Assembly: GCA_031548545.1 (NCBI GenBank)
Contig: JAVBQY010000007.1
Coordinates: forward strand, 124,001-188,000
DNA from: UBA932 sp031548545
GTDB taxonomy: Bacteria; Bacteroidota; Bacteroidia; Bacteroidales; UBA932
DNA length: 64,000 bases
Reading direction: 5' to 3'
Position numbers and translations under genes: made by a program. Under the pieces are notes generated by a model. It made no database searches and was not told the origin of the DNA. It saw nothing but the letters and a program-made list of their open reading frames with translations. This document shows, piece by piece, positions 41,346 to 49,763 of this stretch; the first letter of the stretch is position 1, and the number at the start of each line of letters is the position of its first letter.

Positions 41346-42422
41346 ATGAAGAAAATTTTTACGCTTATTGCGATAGCTGGCCTGTTATTTACAGCCTGTA
41401 CCAAAGAAGAGGCTTCCGGTTACGAAGCGAATGGCGATAACGGCGCCGTAGTGTTTACATTCAATAATGCCGGCAGTATGCTGCAACAGGCGCCCTCCGG
41501 AGTAAGGAATGCGGCGGGGGCGCAGTCTTTGGGTACATTCGCCATGACTGATATTCATGCTTACATGTTTAACGCCTATACCGGGGTGCTGTCTAAGGAT
41601 AAAGATATCACAGCCGCTATAGACTGGGCTAAGGCCGAAGATCCGTCTACGGATTGGAATGGTACCTGGAGCGGAGCCGCTTTGACCTACACGGTCGGTA
41701 CCTATACTTCGCTGGTTGTATTTAATAAGGCCGCTATGAATACCGTAACGGAAGGTACGACGAACCTGTCCGCTGTTTCCTTTGAAATTGCTCCGGCAGC
41801 CAAAATAGCAACGGGTGTTATCACTGATAAGAGTGCCATCTACGAAGTGGCAACCAGCGTGGCTACCCTGCCTGTGTATGTTACGAGCAAAGATACCGCA
41901 GAGACTGCAGATGTCGTGAAACGTATCAATACGAAGATTCAGATCAATATGGGCTTTGACTCTACGACCATGTTTGACGGTTTCCCCGCAGGTAAGATCT
42001 GTGTGTCAAGTATTGAAATAGCCGGTGTGCGCAAAACGGTAAAATTTGATGGAACAAAGGTCGGAAGTGACGTGGTGACGATCAAGACCGACTATACGGA
42101 CGGCGCTCATTTGATCACCAAGACGAATGCAACAAAGTCCGACGATGTAACTTTCGCTAATGCCAATATGTTCGGAACCCTGGCCTATCCTTTTGCCGTG
42201 GGTGAACTCACGTATACCATCAAATTGAAATATACTACTGACGGGACAACCTGGGTTAATCTGGTGCTTAAAGATTATGTAAACACCGCCGCCGTAAGCC
42301 GTAACCAGATTACCAACCTGAACGTTTTTGTGAAGAGCCTTAAGGGCGACGTGACCTATGACCTTACCTTCAAGGATTGGGAAGATGGCGCGTCCGAAGG
42401 ACATGATTTTGATGAAGAATAA
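41346..42422 (+). CDS. Fimbrillin-like lipoprotein, paralogue B
   Basis: 358 residues. The lipoprotein signal MKKIFTLIAIAGLLFTAC (cysteine 18) and following TKEEA match paralogue A almost residue for residue, and 17 bases around this point are identical. R54 in SGVRNAA occupies exactly the same position as in A. Shared blocks are DIHAYMFNAYTG with ITAAIDW, INMGFDSTTMF, KYTTDGTTW, SRNQITNLNVFVKSLKGDV and the last strand TYDLTFKDW followed by an acidic DEE end. It is probably a structural pilin of the same fibre. It lies 40 bases after A, and its stop overlaps the next start by one base (TAATG). Confidence 0.72.
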   Translation: MKKIFTLIAIAGLLFTACTKEEASGYEANGDNGAVVFTFNNAGSMLQQAPSGVRNAAGAQSLGTFAMTDIHAYMFNAYTGVLSKDKDITAAIDWAKAEDPSTDWNGTWSGAALTYTVGTYTSLVVFNKAAMNTVTEGTTNLSAVSFEIAPAAKIATGVITDKSAIYEVATSVATLPVYVTSKDTAETADVVKRINTKIQINMGFDSTTMFDGFPAGKICVSSIEIAGVRKTVKFDGTKVGSDVVTIKTDYTDGAHLITKTNATKSDDVTFANANMFGTLAYPFAVGELTYTIKLKYTTDGTTWVNLVLKDYVNTAAVSRNQITNLNVFVKSLKGDVTYDLTFKDWEDGASEGHDFDEE

Positions 42423-43501
42423 TGCATTTTAGGCTTTCATATCTCTTTCTCCTCCTGAGCGCGGCGCTGCTGTGGTCTTGCACCAAACAACAGGGTGCGG
42501 ATCCGGTAAAACCCGAACAGGGTGGGGTGAAGTATGTCTTGGAAGCCTTGGATTTCAGCCTTAAAAATGCCGGATCGAAGAACGCGGGTGTGCAAACGCC
42601 CGCGTCATTCGACGGTTTATTAGATATTCATTCCCTGCTTTTCTCCACAAATGGTCGCCTGACTGCCCTGCATGACATTACGTCCTATATAGATTGGGAC
42701 GGAAAGACCGGCCGCTGGATTGACGGACCGGTACTGCCGGTTCCTACCGGTAAACAGCAAAGCCTGGTGGTGGTGAATGCCTATGGAATGTATGATATTA
42801 ATAGTCCTCTAAAAGGTGGAGTCGTTGCCCTGGGGGCGCGGCTGGATGATCTCCGCTTTCACCTGGCCCCCGGTGATGCTTACTCCGGTGGCGTAATTTT
42901 GAATAATGATATAGACCGTATTTATGAAATGGCGGCCAGTGTGGAGCCGTCCGCTTTTATTGATATTCCGCATTGTAAAACAGCGGCGGATGCGCAATTG
43001 TTTTCAAGTTCTTTTACTCATGTTAATAGTTTATTGAGAGTGAATATGGCCTATAATCAGGAAACGATGTTTCCCGGTACGGCTGTAGAAAAAGCGCGTT
43101 TTCGCGTAAAAGAGGTGACCGTTTCGGGGATTCCGGAGTCGGTTGATTATAAAGGTGCAAAACCCTCAGGTTCCTTAGCCGTAAGCCGTACGGATATGGC
43201 GAAGAATCTGAACCATGATAAAACCGGCAGTGAGCTGGTTGGTGTTAAAGATAATGTATTTACCACACTGCTTTTTCCCTCGGAAAAGTTGGCTGTGGAT
43301 ATTGTATTGGAATATACCACTGATGGTGGAAACACCTGGATACAGGTGCCGCTTGAAACCTATATTATCAATAACCTGCAACGTAACCTGATCGCGGACC
43401 TGAATGTCTGGCTTAAGGGACACGACGGTTCGGTTATTTTTAGTATCAGGTTTATTGATTGGACAGTGGAAAATCAATATGTATATGGAGACGAAGAATA
43501 A
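42422..43501 (+). CDS. Fimbrillin-like lipoprotein, paralogue C
   Basis: 359 residues. The lipoprotein signal is LFLLLSAALLWSC with lipid cysteine 20, then TKQQ. The conserved blocks of A and B recur: DIHSLLFSTNGRL, ITSYIDWDGK, SLVVVNAYG, LRVNMAYNQETMF, LEYTTDGGNTWIQV, QRNLIADLNVWLKGHDG and SIRFIDWTVENQYVYGDEE. Where A and B have R54, C has lysines at 48 and 53 (LKNAGSK-NAG), so an Arg-specific protease would not process it in the same way. It could be an accessory or Lys-processed subunit. Start and stop overlap the neighbours by one base (TAATG on both sides), which indicates tight translational coupling. Confidence 0.7.
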   Translation: MHFRLSYLFLLLSAALLWSCTKQQGADPVKPEQGGVKYVLEALDFSLKNAGSKNAGVQTPASFDGLLDIHSLLFSTNGRLTALHDITSYIDWDGKTGRWIDGPVLPVPTGKQQSLVVVNAYGMYDINSPLKGGVVALGARLDDLRFHLAPGDAYSGGVILNNDIDRIYEMAASVEPSAFIDIPHCKTAADAQLFSSSFTHVNSLLRVNMAYNQETMFPGTAVEKARFRVKEVTVSGIPESVDYKGAKPSGSLAVSRTDMAKNLNHDKTGSELVGVKDNVFTTLLFPSEKLAVDIVLEYTTDGGNTWIQVPLETYIINNLQRNLIADLNVWLKGHDGSVIFSIRFIDWTVENQYVYGDEE

Positions 43502-44520
43502 TGAATAGCGCCTTTCATATTAAACTGTTAATGCTGATTCCGCTTCTGGCCTTGCTGTTGGCTTGTTCAGGGGAGGAGCCGGCAGAGACAGGCCGTCCGG
43601 ATGATGAACGCCTGGCCGAAATGCAGGAGTGCTGCGTGAATTACGCTTTTTCAGTAGCAGGAGCAGCCTCAGCGGGAGCCGGAAGCCGAATGGAACACCT
43701 TCGTTTCTATATATACAAAAATGATCCGGGCAATAATAATACGCCCGGAGGCTTGTACAGTTCTGCCGTATACGAGCAGGAAGCGTTGACCGGCGGAAAT
43801 GTTTCGCTGACGCTGAATATGCCGCGTGTATACCATTATATATCGGTGGCCAATGCTGCAGGTGATCTTTTTGAAGAAGATCCTGCTGCGCAGATAAGTT
43901 ACCGGGGCAATGAACAATTTATTCTCAAGGCGCGGCATGTAGGCGGAGGGTCTTATACCTGCCCTGAATTTGCCTTTAATAGCAGCAGTCATACCCTGGC
44001 GTATAGCAAAACGCCCCGCTCCGGTGATACATTAATGTTTACGCGTAATGTGGCCGGTATACGCCTTAATTTGATCACTGCCGATGCCTCCAGTACCTTT
44101 GTTCCTGAAAGTGTAAGCCTTTGGGGTGTCTATCCGGCGTTTTATCCCTTGAAAGGCGTGCCGGTTACTACGGCCTCCACGGTCTCTTTATTGCAGGCTG
44201 TAAGCGGTGTGGAGATTAATAATACGGAAAGCCGTTTGGTCACGGAATTCTATACCTTCCCTACGGCGGATGCGGCCGGAGCATGGTTTAATGCAACTAA
44301 TGGCCCTTTGGTGAAACTCCGGGTCAGCGGAAAATTAAGCGTAGGTACGGCAGATCCCGTTGATAAGACCTATGTACTATCTTTGGCTGAAAAACCATTG
44401 AAGGCCAATCACCGTTGGACTATTGACGGTACATTGAAGCCCGGAGAAACCGATATTGAGGCTGTATTCAGGGTGGAAGCCTGGACAGAAAATTCAGATG
44501 ACCGGGATATTGATTTTTAG
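43501..44520 (+). CDS. Pilin/anchor-like lipoprotein (FimB/Mfa2-type layout)
   Basis: 339 residues from ATG 43501; a start 42 bases upstream lies within paralogue C. The lipoprotein signal is LLMLIPLLALLLAC (cysteine 22). The mature part begins with CCVNYAFSV, then MEHLRFYIYKND, and VSLTLNMPRVYHYISVANAAGD, which resembles the first domain of FimB/Mfa2-type fimbria anchors or minor pilins (strand, numeral-rich loop, G-x-Y-x-x-x-V-x-A-N). The end DIEAVFRVEAWTENSDD parallels the last strand of A-C. It could anchor or terminate the fibre. It is clearly more divergent than A-C. The family call is by eye and moderately certain. Confidence 0.6.
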   Translation: MNSAFHIKLLMLIPLLALLLACSGEEPAETGRPDDERLAEMQECCVNYAFSVAGAASAGAGSRMEHLRFYIYKNDPGNNNTPGGLYSSAVYEQEALTGGNVSLTLNMPRVYHYISVANAAGDLFEEDPAAQISYRGNEQFILKARHVGGGSYTCPEFAFNSSSHTLAYSKTPRSGDTLMFTRNVAGIRLNLITADASSTFVPESVSLWGVYPAFYPLKGVPVTTASTVSLLQAVSGVEINNTESRLVTEFYTFPTADAAGAWFNATNGPLVKLRVSGKLSVGTADPVDKTYVLSLAEKPLKANHRWTIDGTLKPGETDIEAVFRVEAWTENSDDRDIDF

Positions 44521-44525
44521 ATGCT

Positions 44526-45449
44526 ATGATGTACGATAAAAAAATATATTGCTTTATCTTCCTGCTGCTGGGGCTCGCGGTACAGTCTTGTACCAAAGAA
44601 CAACCCGGCCTGCAAGGGGACGGGGAGCCGCTTGTCATGGAGCTGCTGCTGTGTGATAGCAGTAGTGATTTCAGCGAACTGCGCCAGCGGGGTCCGGCCA
44701 ACCTTGATACGCCCGGCGATCCCGGCGCTAATATTATTAGCGACGCTTTGATTGAAGATGCTGTTGTGTTGGTTTTCAATGAAGCCGGCGCCTTGGAATC
44801 CCGGCAGTCATTCGTGATTACACCGGAAGATGAGGTGATTGCCATGCAAATTAAAAAAGGAATACGTCATATTTATGTTTTAGGCAATGTGACGGATAAG
44901 GAACTCACGCTTGATACCATTACTACAGAGGCCGCTTTGCGCTCTACAGTGCTTGGGGTTAAGGATGGTCGTACCGGTAGCGATTTGGAGGCGCCGCTCT
45001 TGTTTTCCGGCGCCGGCACCTATACCATTGCATCGCCTGTTCCGCCTTCTACCGTGACGCCGCGTTTGACACTGCCCATGCACCGTATGGTGGCCCGTGT
45101 AGACTTTCAGTATAATGTAGCCGATGAGTTATTGGCCGAAGGCGTGAAAGTAGAAAAAGTAGAACTGACCGGCGCTTTGAACGGCAGTTATTGCTTTCCG
45201 CAAGCCGGCGGAACTGTTCCTTCCCGCGCAGCGCTGGAGTATAGCTTTATTCCTAAGCGCTCAGAAGAGGAAAACGGCCGCTGTGTATTTTATATGTTTG
45301 AAAATGTAGCGGCAGCCGGTGCCGCCGTTAAGATAACGGCCCGCAAGGGCGGTGAGTCTAAATCTCAGACGCTTCCCATTATCAAGGTGTCCGGCGATGT
45401 TAAGCGCAACAACTGGTACAAATTAAACGCTACGATCAAAAGTTTTTAG
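44526..45449 (+). CDS. Fimbrillin-like lipoprotein (FimA/Mfa1-type layout)
   Basis: 307 residues. The lipoprotein signal is IFLLLGLAVQSC (cysteine 22), followed by TKEQ, again like A-C. It shows the clearest fimbrillin pattern of the operon: EDAVVLVFNEAGALES, IKKGIRHIYVLGNVTDKEL (where FimA-like proteins have a v-A-N loop), LPMHRMVARVDFQYN, YSFIPKRSEEENGRCVFYMFENV, and close to its end VKRNNWYKLNATIKSF, the RNxxY motif of type V pilins. It ends just after that motif with no extra donor strand, which suits a minor or tip subunit. ATG 44526 and 44529 are both possible. It lies 5 bases after the anchor-like gene. Confidence 0.7.
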   Translation: MMYDKKIYCFIFLLLGLAVQSCTKEQPGLQGDGEPLVMELLLCDSSSDFSELRQRGPANLDTPGDPGANIISDALIEDAVVLVFNEAGALESRQSFVITPEDEVIAMQIKKGIRHIYVLGNVTDKELTLDTITTEAALRSTVLGVKDGRTGSDLEAPLLFSGAGTYTIASPVPPSTVTPRLTLPMHRMVARVDFQYNVADELLAEGVKVEKVELTGALNGSYCFPQAGGTVPSRAALEYSFIPKRSEEENGRCVFYMFENVAAAGAAVKITARKGGESKSQTLPIIKVSGDVKRNNWYKLNATIKSF

Positions 45450-45457
45450 ATGGTGTT

Positions 45458-48400
45458 ATGAATAAAACAAGTCAACATATCAGGATGAAAAGTGTCGGTA
45501 GTTCTTTAGCCCGGACGGCTTTTCTTTGTATGCTGATGTTATGTTCATCTTTTAGCCTCAGGGCGTATCAGGCCTATAATGAAGCTATGCAGGCTCCTTG
45601 TCAGGACGGCGAGGCGCTGCCTCCGACCGTCAGCTATCGGGGGGGGAATAGTTCCATGGCGGTGGAGGATTGCGGCGGAGGGCTCACTATAACATTGAAT
45701 GACTTGTCTGCTTTTACTTATACCGGCAAACCGCAGGCGCCACAGAAAACGGTGCATTATACCTTTACTCCGGCCGATGCAACGGTAAGCTTTGCTTACG
45801 GCGAAAGCGGAGATGCACCTGTTCCGGTTAATCCGGGTACCTATGCCGTTGTGGCGACGATCCGGCTGGGTGACCTGTCTGTGGACTTTGCCTCCGGAAC
45901 CATGACGATTAATGACCGTGAGCTGGAAGATTGTAATATAAAAGTCTATACCACAGAAGAAAGCAATGTGGCGGCCTTCCAAAGTCCGCTGGAAACAAAC
46001 CGTATCGTATATGTGAAACCGGGCGCCGCTTCTACCTATGGTGCGCAGATCGGCCGTACGTTTGATAATCCCTATCCCAATCTCAGGGAGGCGCTGGTGT
46101 ATGCCGGCTCACAAAAGGCCTTGGAGATCCGGGTGGCTGCAGCTACTTATACGGGCACCTATACCATTCCGGCCAATGTGCAATTGGTGGGTGGCTATGC
46201 CGCTAATGCTACTGGCACCGGGGTGTATAATCCTGCGGCCAATGTGGCAGTGATTGACGGCCAGGGCCAGGGACGTGTGTTGACCCAGGCCGGGAATAAT
46301 AGTCAGACAACGCGTATAGACGGGTTTATCATCAAAGGCGGGAATGCAGCAGAGGGCGGAGCCGTGTTGTTAGCCGGTAACGGCTTGCTGGATAACTGTA
46401 TAATCAGGGATAATACGGCTGTCAACGGAGGTGGTGTGAAACTGCTTGCCGGTAGCCGTGCCGTGAATTGCGAATTATATGGTAATACGGCGACAACCCG
46501 TGGCGCCGGGGCATATGTGGCGGATAGCGCTGTGCTTACGCATAGCGTGTTGCACACAAACAGCGGACCCGAAGCGCTCTACAATCAGGGTCATGCTTCC
46601 AATGTCCTGCTTTTCGGCAATACCGCCGATGGTATTGTTAACAATGGCGCCGGGGCGCAGCTGAACCACGTTACGGTAGCCGATAATAAAAACGGAGCCG
46701 GCATTGTGAATACCGCCGGAGCAGTGGCCAATGCTATCAGTTACGGAAATGCCGCTCAGGAGGCTGTGGTAGGTTGCTATACTGCTGATCCGTTGTTTTT
46801 TGGCGGTAGTGATCCCCAGCTGAAGTACCAGTTGCTCGAAAATTCCCCTTGTGTGGATGCATCGGCCGGTGCGACCTCCGGTACGGACCTGCTGGGCAAT
46901 ATGCGCAGTAAAGGAGCCGTGAATAAGAGCGATATGGGCGCCTATGAATTATTCCAGGTGACGACCCCTACGGACGAGGATAGGCCCAAGCCGCTGACCG
47001 CCGTGGTGAAAATTACGAAAGACGGGATACTGAGCCTTAATACGGAACTGCATCTTATGCGCTTGGTCATGCAGTCTGCCGCCGACAAATCGGCCTCTCT
47101 GATGTTGGTGGAAGATGTACAATTAACAGCATCTACCGTTGTGGTGCAGAAAGCAATGACGGCTGGAAACTGGAATTTGCTATCCCTGCCTTTTGAGGCG
47201 AATATTGCTGCCATTACTGATACGGAGGGTAGAAGCTATACACCGGGCCAGGCAGACGGTCAGTTGGATATCCGCAGCTATGATGGCAAGCAGCGTTCGG
47301 AGCAGAATAAGTCTTACGCTGAAAATAGTCCTTACTGGACCCCGGTTACGGATAAAATGAAGGCTTTTGAGGGCTATATCATCCATCTTCCGGAGGCTGC
47401 CACACTTTGCTTTACGGCCTCGGCGCCCTACTCGTCTACCGCCGCTGCAACAATTACATTGGATCGTAATAGCATTTATCATACCAATGAGGGCAAACTC
47501 ACGGACAAGGAAAATATGGGCTGGAATTTCCGTGGTATTCCTTATCTGAACGCTTATGATTTCACACAAATAAGCAGGCCTTTTATTTTGTATGCTTATA
47601 ATAATGATACCTGGGATGCGATAGAATTATGGCAGCAATCGGTCTGCGAATTACCGGTTTTCTCTGCTTATTTCCTGCAAACAGCCACTTTCAAGGATAA
47701 AGAAGTGATTCACTTTCCGGCTGCCAGTCAGGGGGGAGGTATAGCGGCGCAGGCTGCTGTAGCCATGACTCCCGCCTTTACCAGTGAAAAGGCCCGGTTG
47801 GATATCGTAGTTAAAGGCGCCGGTTACGAAGATAAGACTAAGCTGGTAATTGATGAACAAGCCTCATTGAACTATGAGCCGAATACTGATGCCTTGAAGT
47901 TTATGAGCTTTAATCCGGTGGTGCCGCAGCTTTATTCGGTAGGTCCCGGTGGGTATGGCTATGCCATCAATGTGCGTCCGGATAACGGCAAGGCGGTTCC
48001 ACTGGCCATACATATAGGCAAGGTGGGGAATTATAATATAGGCTTGGGTAATGAACAATGGATGGGTTCGTATACTTCTGTTTATTTGATAGATAAGCTA
48101 TTGAAACAGCGGGTGGATCTGTTGTGTGGTAATTACGCGTTCCGTGCGGCTGAGGTCGCCTTGCTGGACAATCGTTTTGAAATCCAACTCGGCCGGGAAT
48201 ACCGGCCTGATGATGTAGAAGAAGATGATCCGGCCAAAGACGAAAACGATTGTCCTGAGATAAAATACTACATCAATGGCCATACCCTTTTCGTGCATAA
48301 TATCACCCTACCTGCCACTATGGCGCTCTATGACCTGCAAGGGAATGTGCTGGTTTCGCGCCGTGTCTATTTTGAGCAGGATTATATCGATCTGAAAAAT

Positions 48401-48469
48401 GACTACGGTGTATTTCTCTTGAGCGTCAATACGCCTTGTAAATCGACTGTAGTGAAATTCCTGCGTTAA
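45458..48469 (+). CDS. Large beta-helix adhesin-like protein with T9SS type-A-like C-terminal domain
   Basis: 1003 residues, the last gene of the fimbrial operon. A signal peptide (LARTAFLCMLMLCSSFSLRA) is followed by an MBG-like module (about 70-150, FTYTGKPQAP and VNPGTYAVVATI). A right-handed parallel beta-helix follows (about 195-490), with repeated turns (IDGFIIKGGNAAEGGAVLL, LDNCIIRDNTAVNGGGVKLL) closed by SDMGAYE. Then come about 400 residues of beta-rich linker (WNLLSLPFEANI). The last ~75 residues (ALYDLQGNVLVSRRVYF, DYIDLKNDYGVFLLSV, KSTVVKFLR) resemble a type-A sorting domain of T9SS cargo. I infer a surface adhesin or tip protein. ATG 45485 is a possible alternative start. Confidence 0.75.
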   Translation: MNKTSQHIRMKSVGSSLARTAFLCMLMLCSSFSLRAYQAYNEAMQAPCQDGEALPPTVSYRGGNSSMAVEDCGGGLTITLNDLSAFTYTGKPQAPQKTVHYTFTPADATVSFAYGESGDAPVPVNPGTYAVVATIRLGDLSVDFASGTMTINDRELEDCNIKVYTTEESNVAAFQSPLETNRIVYVKPGAASTYGAQIGRTFDNPYPNLREALVYAGSQKALEIRVAAATYTGTYTIPANVQLVGGYAANATGTGVYNPAANVAVIDGQGQGRVLTQAGNNSQTTRIDGFIIKGGNAAEGGAVLLAGNGLLDNCIIRDNTAVNGGGVKLLAGSRAVNCELYGNTATTRGAGAYVADSAVLTHSVLHTNSGPEALYNQGHASNVLLFGNTADGIVNNGAGAQLNHVTVADNKNGAGIVNTAGAVANAISYGNAAQEAVVGCYTADPLFFGGSDPQLKYQLLENSPCVDASAGATSGTDLLGNMRSKGAVNKSDMGAYELFQVTTPTDEDRPKPLTAVVKITKDGILSLNTELHLMRLVMQSAADKSASLMLVEDVQLTASTVVVQKAMTAGNWNLLSLPFEANIAAITDTEGRSYTPGQADGQLDIRSYDGKQRSEQNKSYAENSPYWTPVTDKMKAFEGYIIHLPEAATLCFTASAPYSSTAAATITLDRNSIYHTNEGKLTDKENMGWNFRGIPYLNAYDFTQISRPFILYAYNNDTWDAIELWQQSVCELPVFSAYFLQTATFKDKEVIHFPAASQGGGIAAQAAVAMTPAFTSEKARLDIVVKGAGYEDKTKLVIDEQASLNYEPNTDALKFMSFNPVVPQLYSVGPGGYGYAINVRPDNGKAVPLAIHIGKVGNYNIGLGNEQWMGSYTSVYLIDKLLKQRVDLLCGNYAFRAAEVALLDNRFEIQLGREYRPDDVEEDDPAKDENDCPEIKYYINGHTLFVHNITLPATMALYDLQGNVLVSRRVYFEQDYIDLKNDYGVFLLSVNTPCKSTVVKFLR

Positions 48470-48478
48470 ATCCTGCGC

Positions 48479-48955
48479 TTAATTTTTAAGTACAAAACTA
48501 AGGGGTAACAGGTCTTTGATGCTGGTCACCACTTTGGTGTTTTTAACACCGCCCATGATTACACGAATGGGTTTTCCGAAACGGTTTTCGCACTCCAGCA
48601 GTACCTGCCGGCAGTCGCCGCAGGGGAATACCGGATCATCATTTTCGCGGCCATTCACCGCTGAATTAATGGCAATGGCTTTCACCGCTACATTAGGGAA
48701 ACGGGAGTTGGCATAAAACAGTGCCACGCGCTCGGCACAGAGGCCGGAGGGATAGGCGGCATTTTCCTGGTTGCTGCCATAAATAATTTCGCCGTTTTCC
48801 AACAGTACGGCTGCGCCTACATTGAATTTGGAATAGGGGGCGTAGGATTGCTTTGTGGCTACGGTCGCATCATTGAGCAAGGCGGCGTCGGCTGCCGGTA
48901 ATTCATGGATGCTGTTGGCTTCATATACGGTGATTTCTATTTTTGTTGCTTTCAT
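48479..48955 (-). CDS. cdd: Cytidine deaminase
   Basis: 158 residues, matching the homotetrameric cytidine deaminase class. The zinc and catalytic motifs are intact: CAERVALFYA (zinc Cys and catalytic Glu) and PCGDCRQVLLE (two zinc cysteines). The substrate loop reads SYAPYSKFNVGAAVL with NQENAAYPSG. The enzyme turns cytidine or deoxycytidine into uridine or deoxyuridine in the pyrimidine salvage pathway. It lies 13 bases downstream of the Mom/GNAT-like gene on the same strand, so it may be part of a dhs-like operon, but a TATATTTG element at 48978-48985 could also give it its own promoter. It converges on the adhesin gene with a 9-base gap. Confidence 0.95.
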   Translation of the reverse strand: MKATKIEITVYEANSIHELPAADAALLNDATVATKQSYAPYSKFNVGAAVLLENGEIIYGSNQENAAYPSGLCAERVALFYANSRFPNVAVKAIAINSAVNGRENDDPVFPCGDCRQVLLECENRFGKPIRVIMGGVKNTKVVTSIKDLLPLSFVLKN

Positions 48956-48968
48956 TGTTCAAAGGATT

Positions 48969-49763
48969 TTATGGACACAAATATACGTATTTTTTGTTCC
49001 CCGCATTATATATTCTGCAATAGCCTTTTTCCAGCAGGTCTGTTTCGCTAAGGCCGGGAGGGAGACGGTGGGGGTACAGGCGTAGCATCTCATGGGGATG
49101 AACCAGAAATGTTTGTGGCATCGTGTTTTCTATGTGTTTGAATCCCAATTGTTCATAACTGTGTCCGTTGCTCCAGTCGCGGTCTGCATAGGTCATGATG
49201 TCCCCGGGCTGTACTTCCCGTATAAAGGTGGCGAGTAATTTGCTTAATCCGCCGGTAACGGTATGCCCGCTACGGCTGGCGAAACGCACCAGTTCATAGG
49301 AGTCCAGCGCCTTTCCGTTGCGCTTTACAGGCCTTTTGCCGCTGAATGAGGCTACGGCTACCAGTTCTTCCTTGTTGTAGAGTCCGTATTTGTACTTGCT
49401 CTGTGTACTTCCTTGTAAATGGTTGAGTGCTAAAAAAGCATCCAGTGTGGGTTTATCTATGCGCCGGGCGGTGGTGTGTCGGGCGAAGATACGTGCGGAA
49501 TCACCCATCAGCGCCCGGATGCGTGCTTGTACCTGGGTTTGCCGGTGGTACCACAAATCTTCCCATAAGTGCACCAGCCGTAGGCCCTGCGCTTCATAGT
49601 GTGCCGATAAGTGTTGAAATTCCAACGGATCGTTACAAGGACGCAGTGCACACAGATGAAAAGAGAGCCGCCGTTGTGTAAAATGCACAAACGGCGGCTC
49701 TAGTTGGTGTTCAACATCCAGGGCTGCTAAAAAGGCGCCGGCTTGTTGAAGGAAGTCGGTCAT
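48969..49763 (-). CDS. Phage-type Mom/GNAT-like protein of unknown function
   Basis: 264 residues. The N-terminal part includes HLWEDLWYHRQTQVQARIRAL and then RIFARHTTARRI, and the second half reads HLQGSTQSKYKYGLYN, ELVAVASFSGKR, YELVRFASRSGHTVTGGLSK and MTYADRDWSNGHSYEQLGFK. This combination resembles the domain seen C-terminal to homing-endonuclease-like proteins of large phages and related Mom-type N-acetyltransferase-fold proteins; I judge this by pattern only. No nuclease domain precedes it here. Its start codon overlaps the stop of the deoxyhypusine-synthase-family gene by one base (TAATG), so the two are probably translationally coupled. Codon use appears similar to the neighbours. 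Confidence 0.55.
   Translation of the reverse strand: MTDFLQQAGAFLAALDVEHQLEPPFVHFTQRRLSFHLCALRPCNDPLEFQHLSAHYEAQGLRLVHLWEDLWYHRQTQVQARIRALMGDSARIFARHTTARRIDKPTLDAFLALNHLQGSTQSKYKYGLYNKEELVAVASFSGKRPVKRNGKALDSYELVRFASRSGHTVTGGLSKLLATFIREVQPGDIMTYADRDWSNGHSYEQLGFKHIENTMPQTFLVHPHEMLRLYPHRLPPGLSETDLLEKGYCRIYNAGNKKYVYLCP
48978..48985 (-). promoter_or_regulatory. Possible -7 element for cdd inside the upstream gene
   Basis: On the minus strand TATATTTG lies 22 bases before the cdd start codon and inside the 3' end of the Mom/GNAT-like gene. No good -33 was found. Confidence 0.35.

Noticed and set aside
48969..49763. Recent horizontal transfer or prophage remnant around the phage-type gene
   Set aside because: No integrase, attachment repeats, other phage genes or visible composition shift; it is embedded between housekeeping genes by coupled overlaps.
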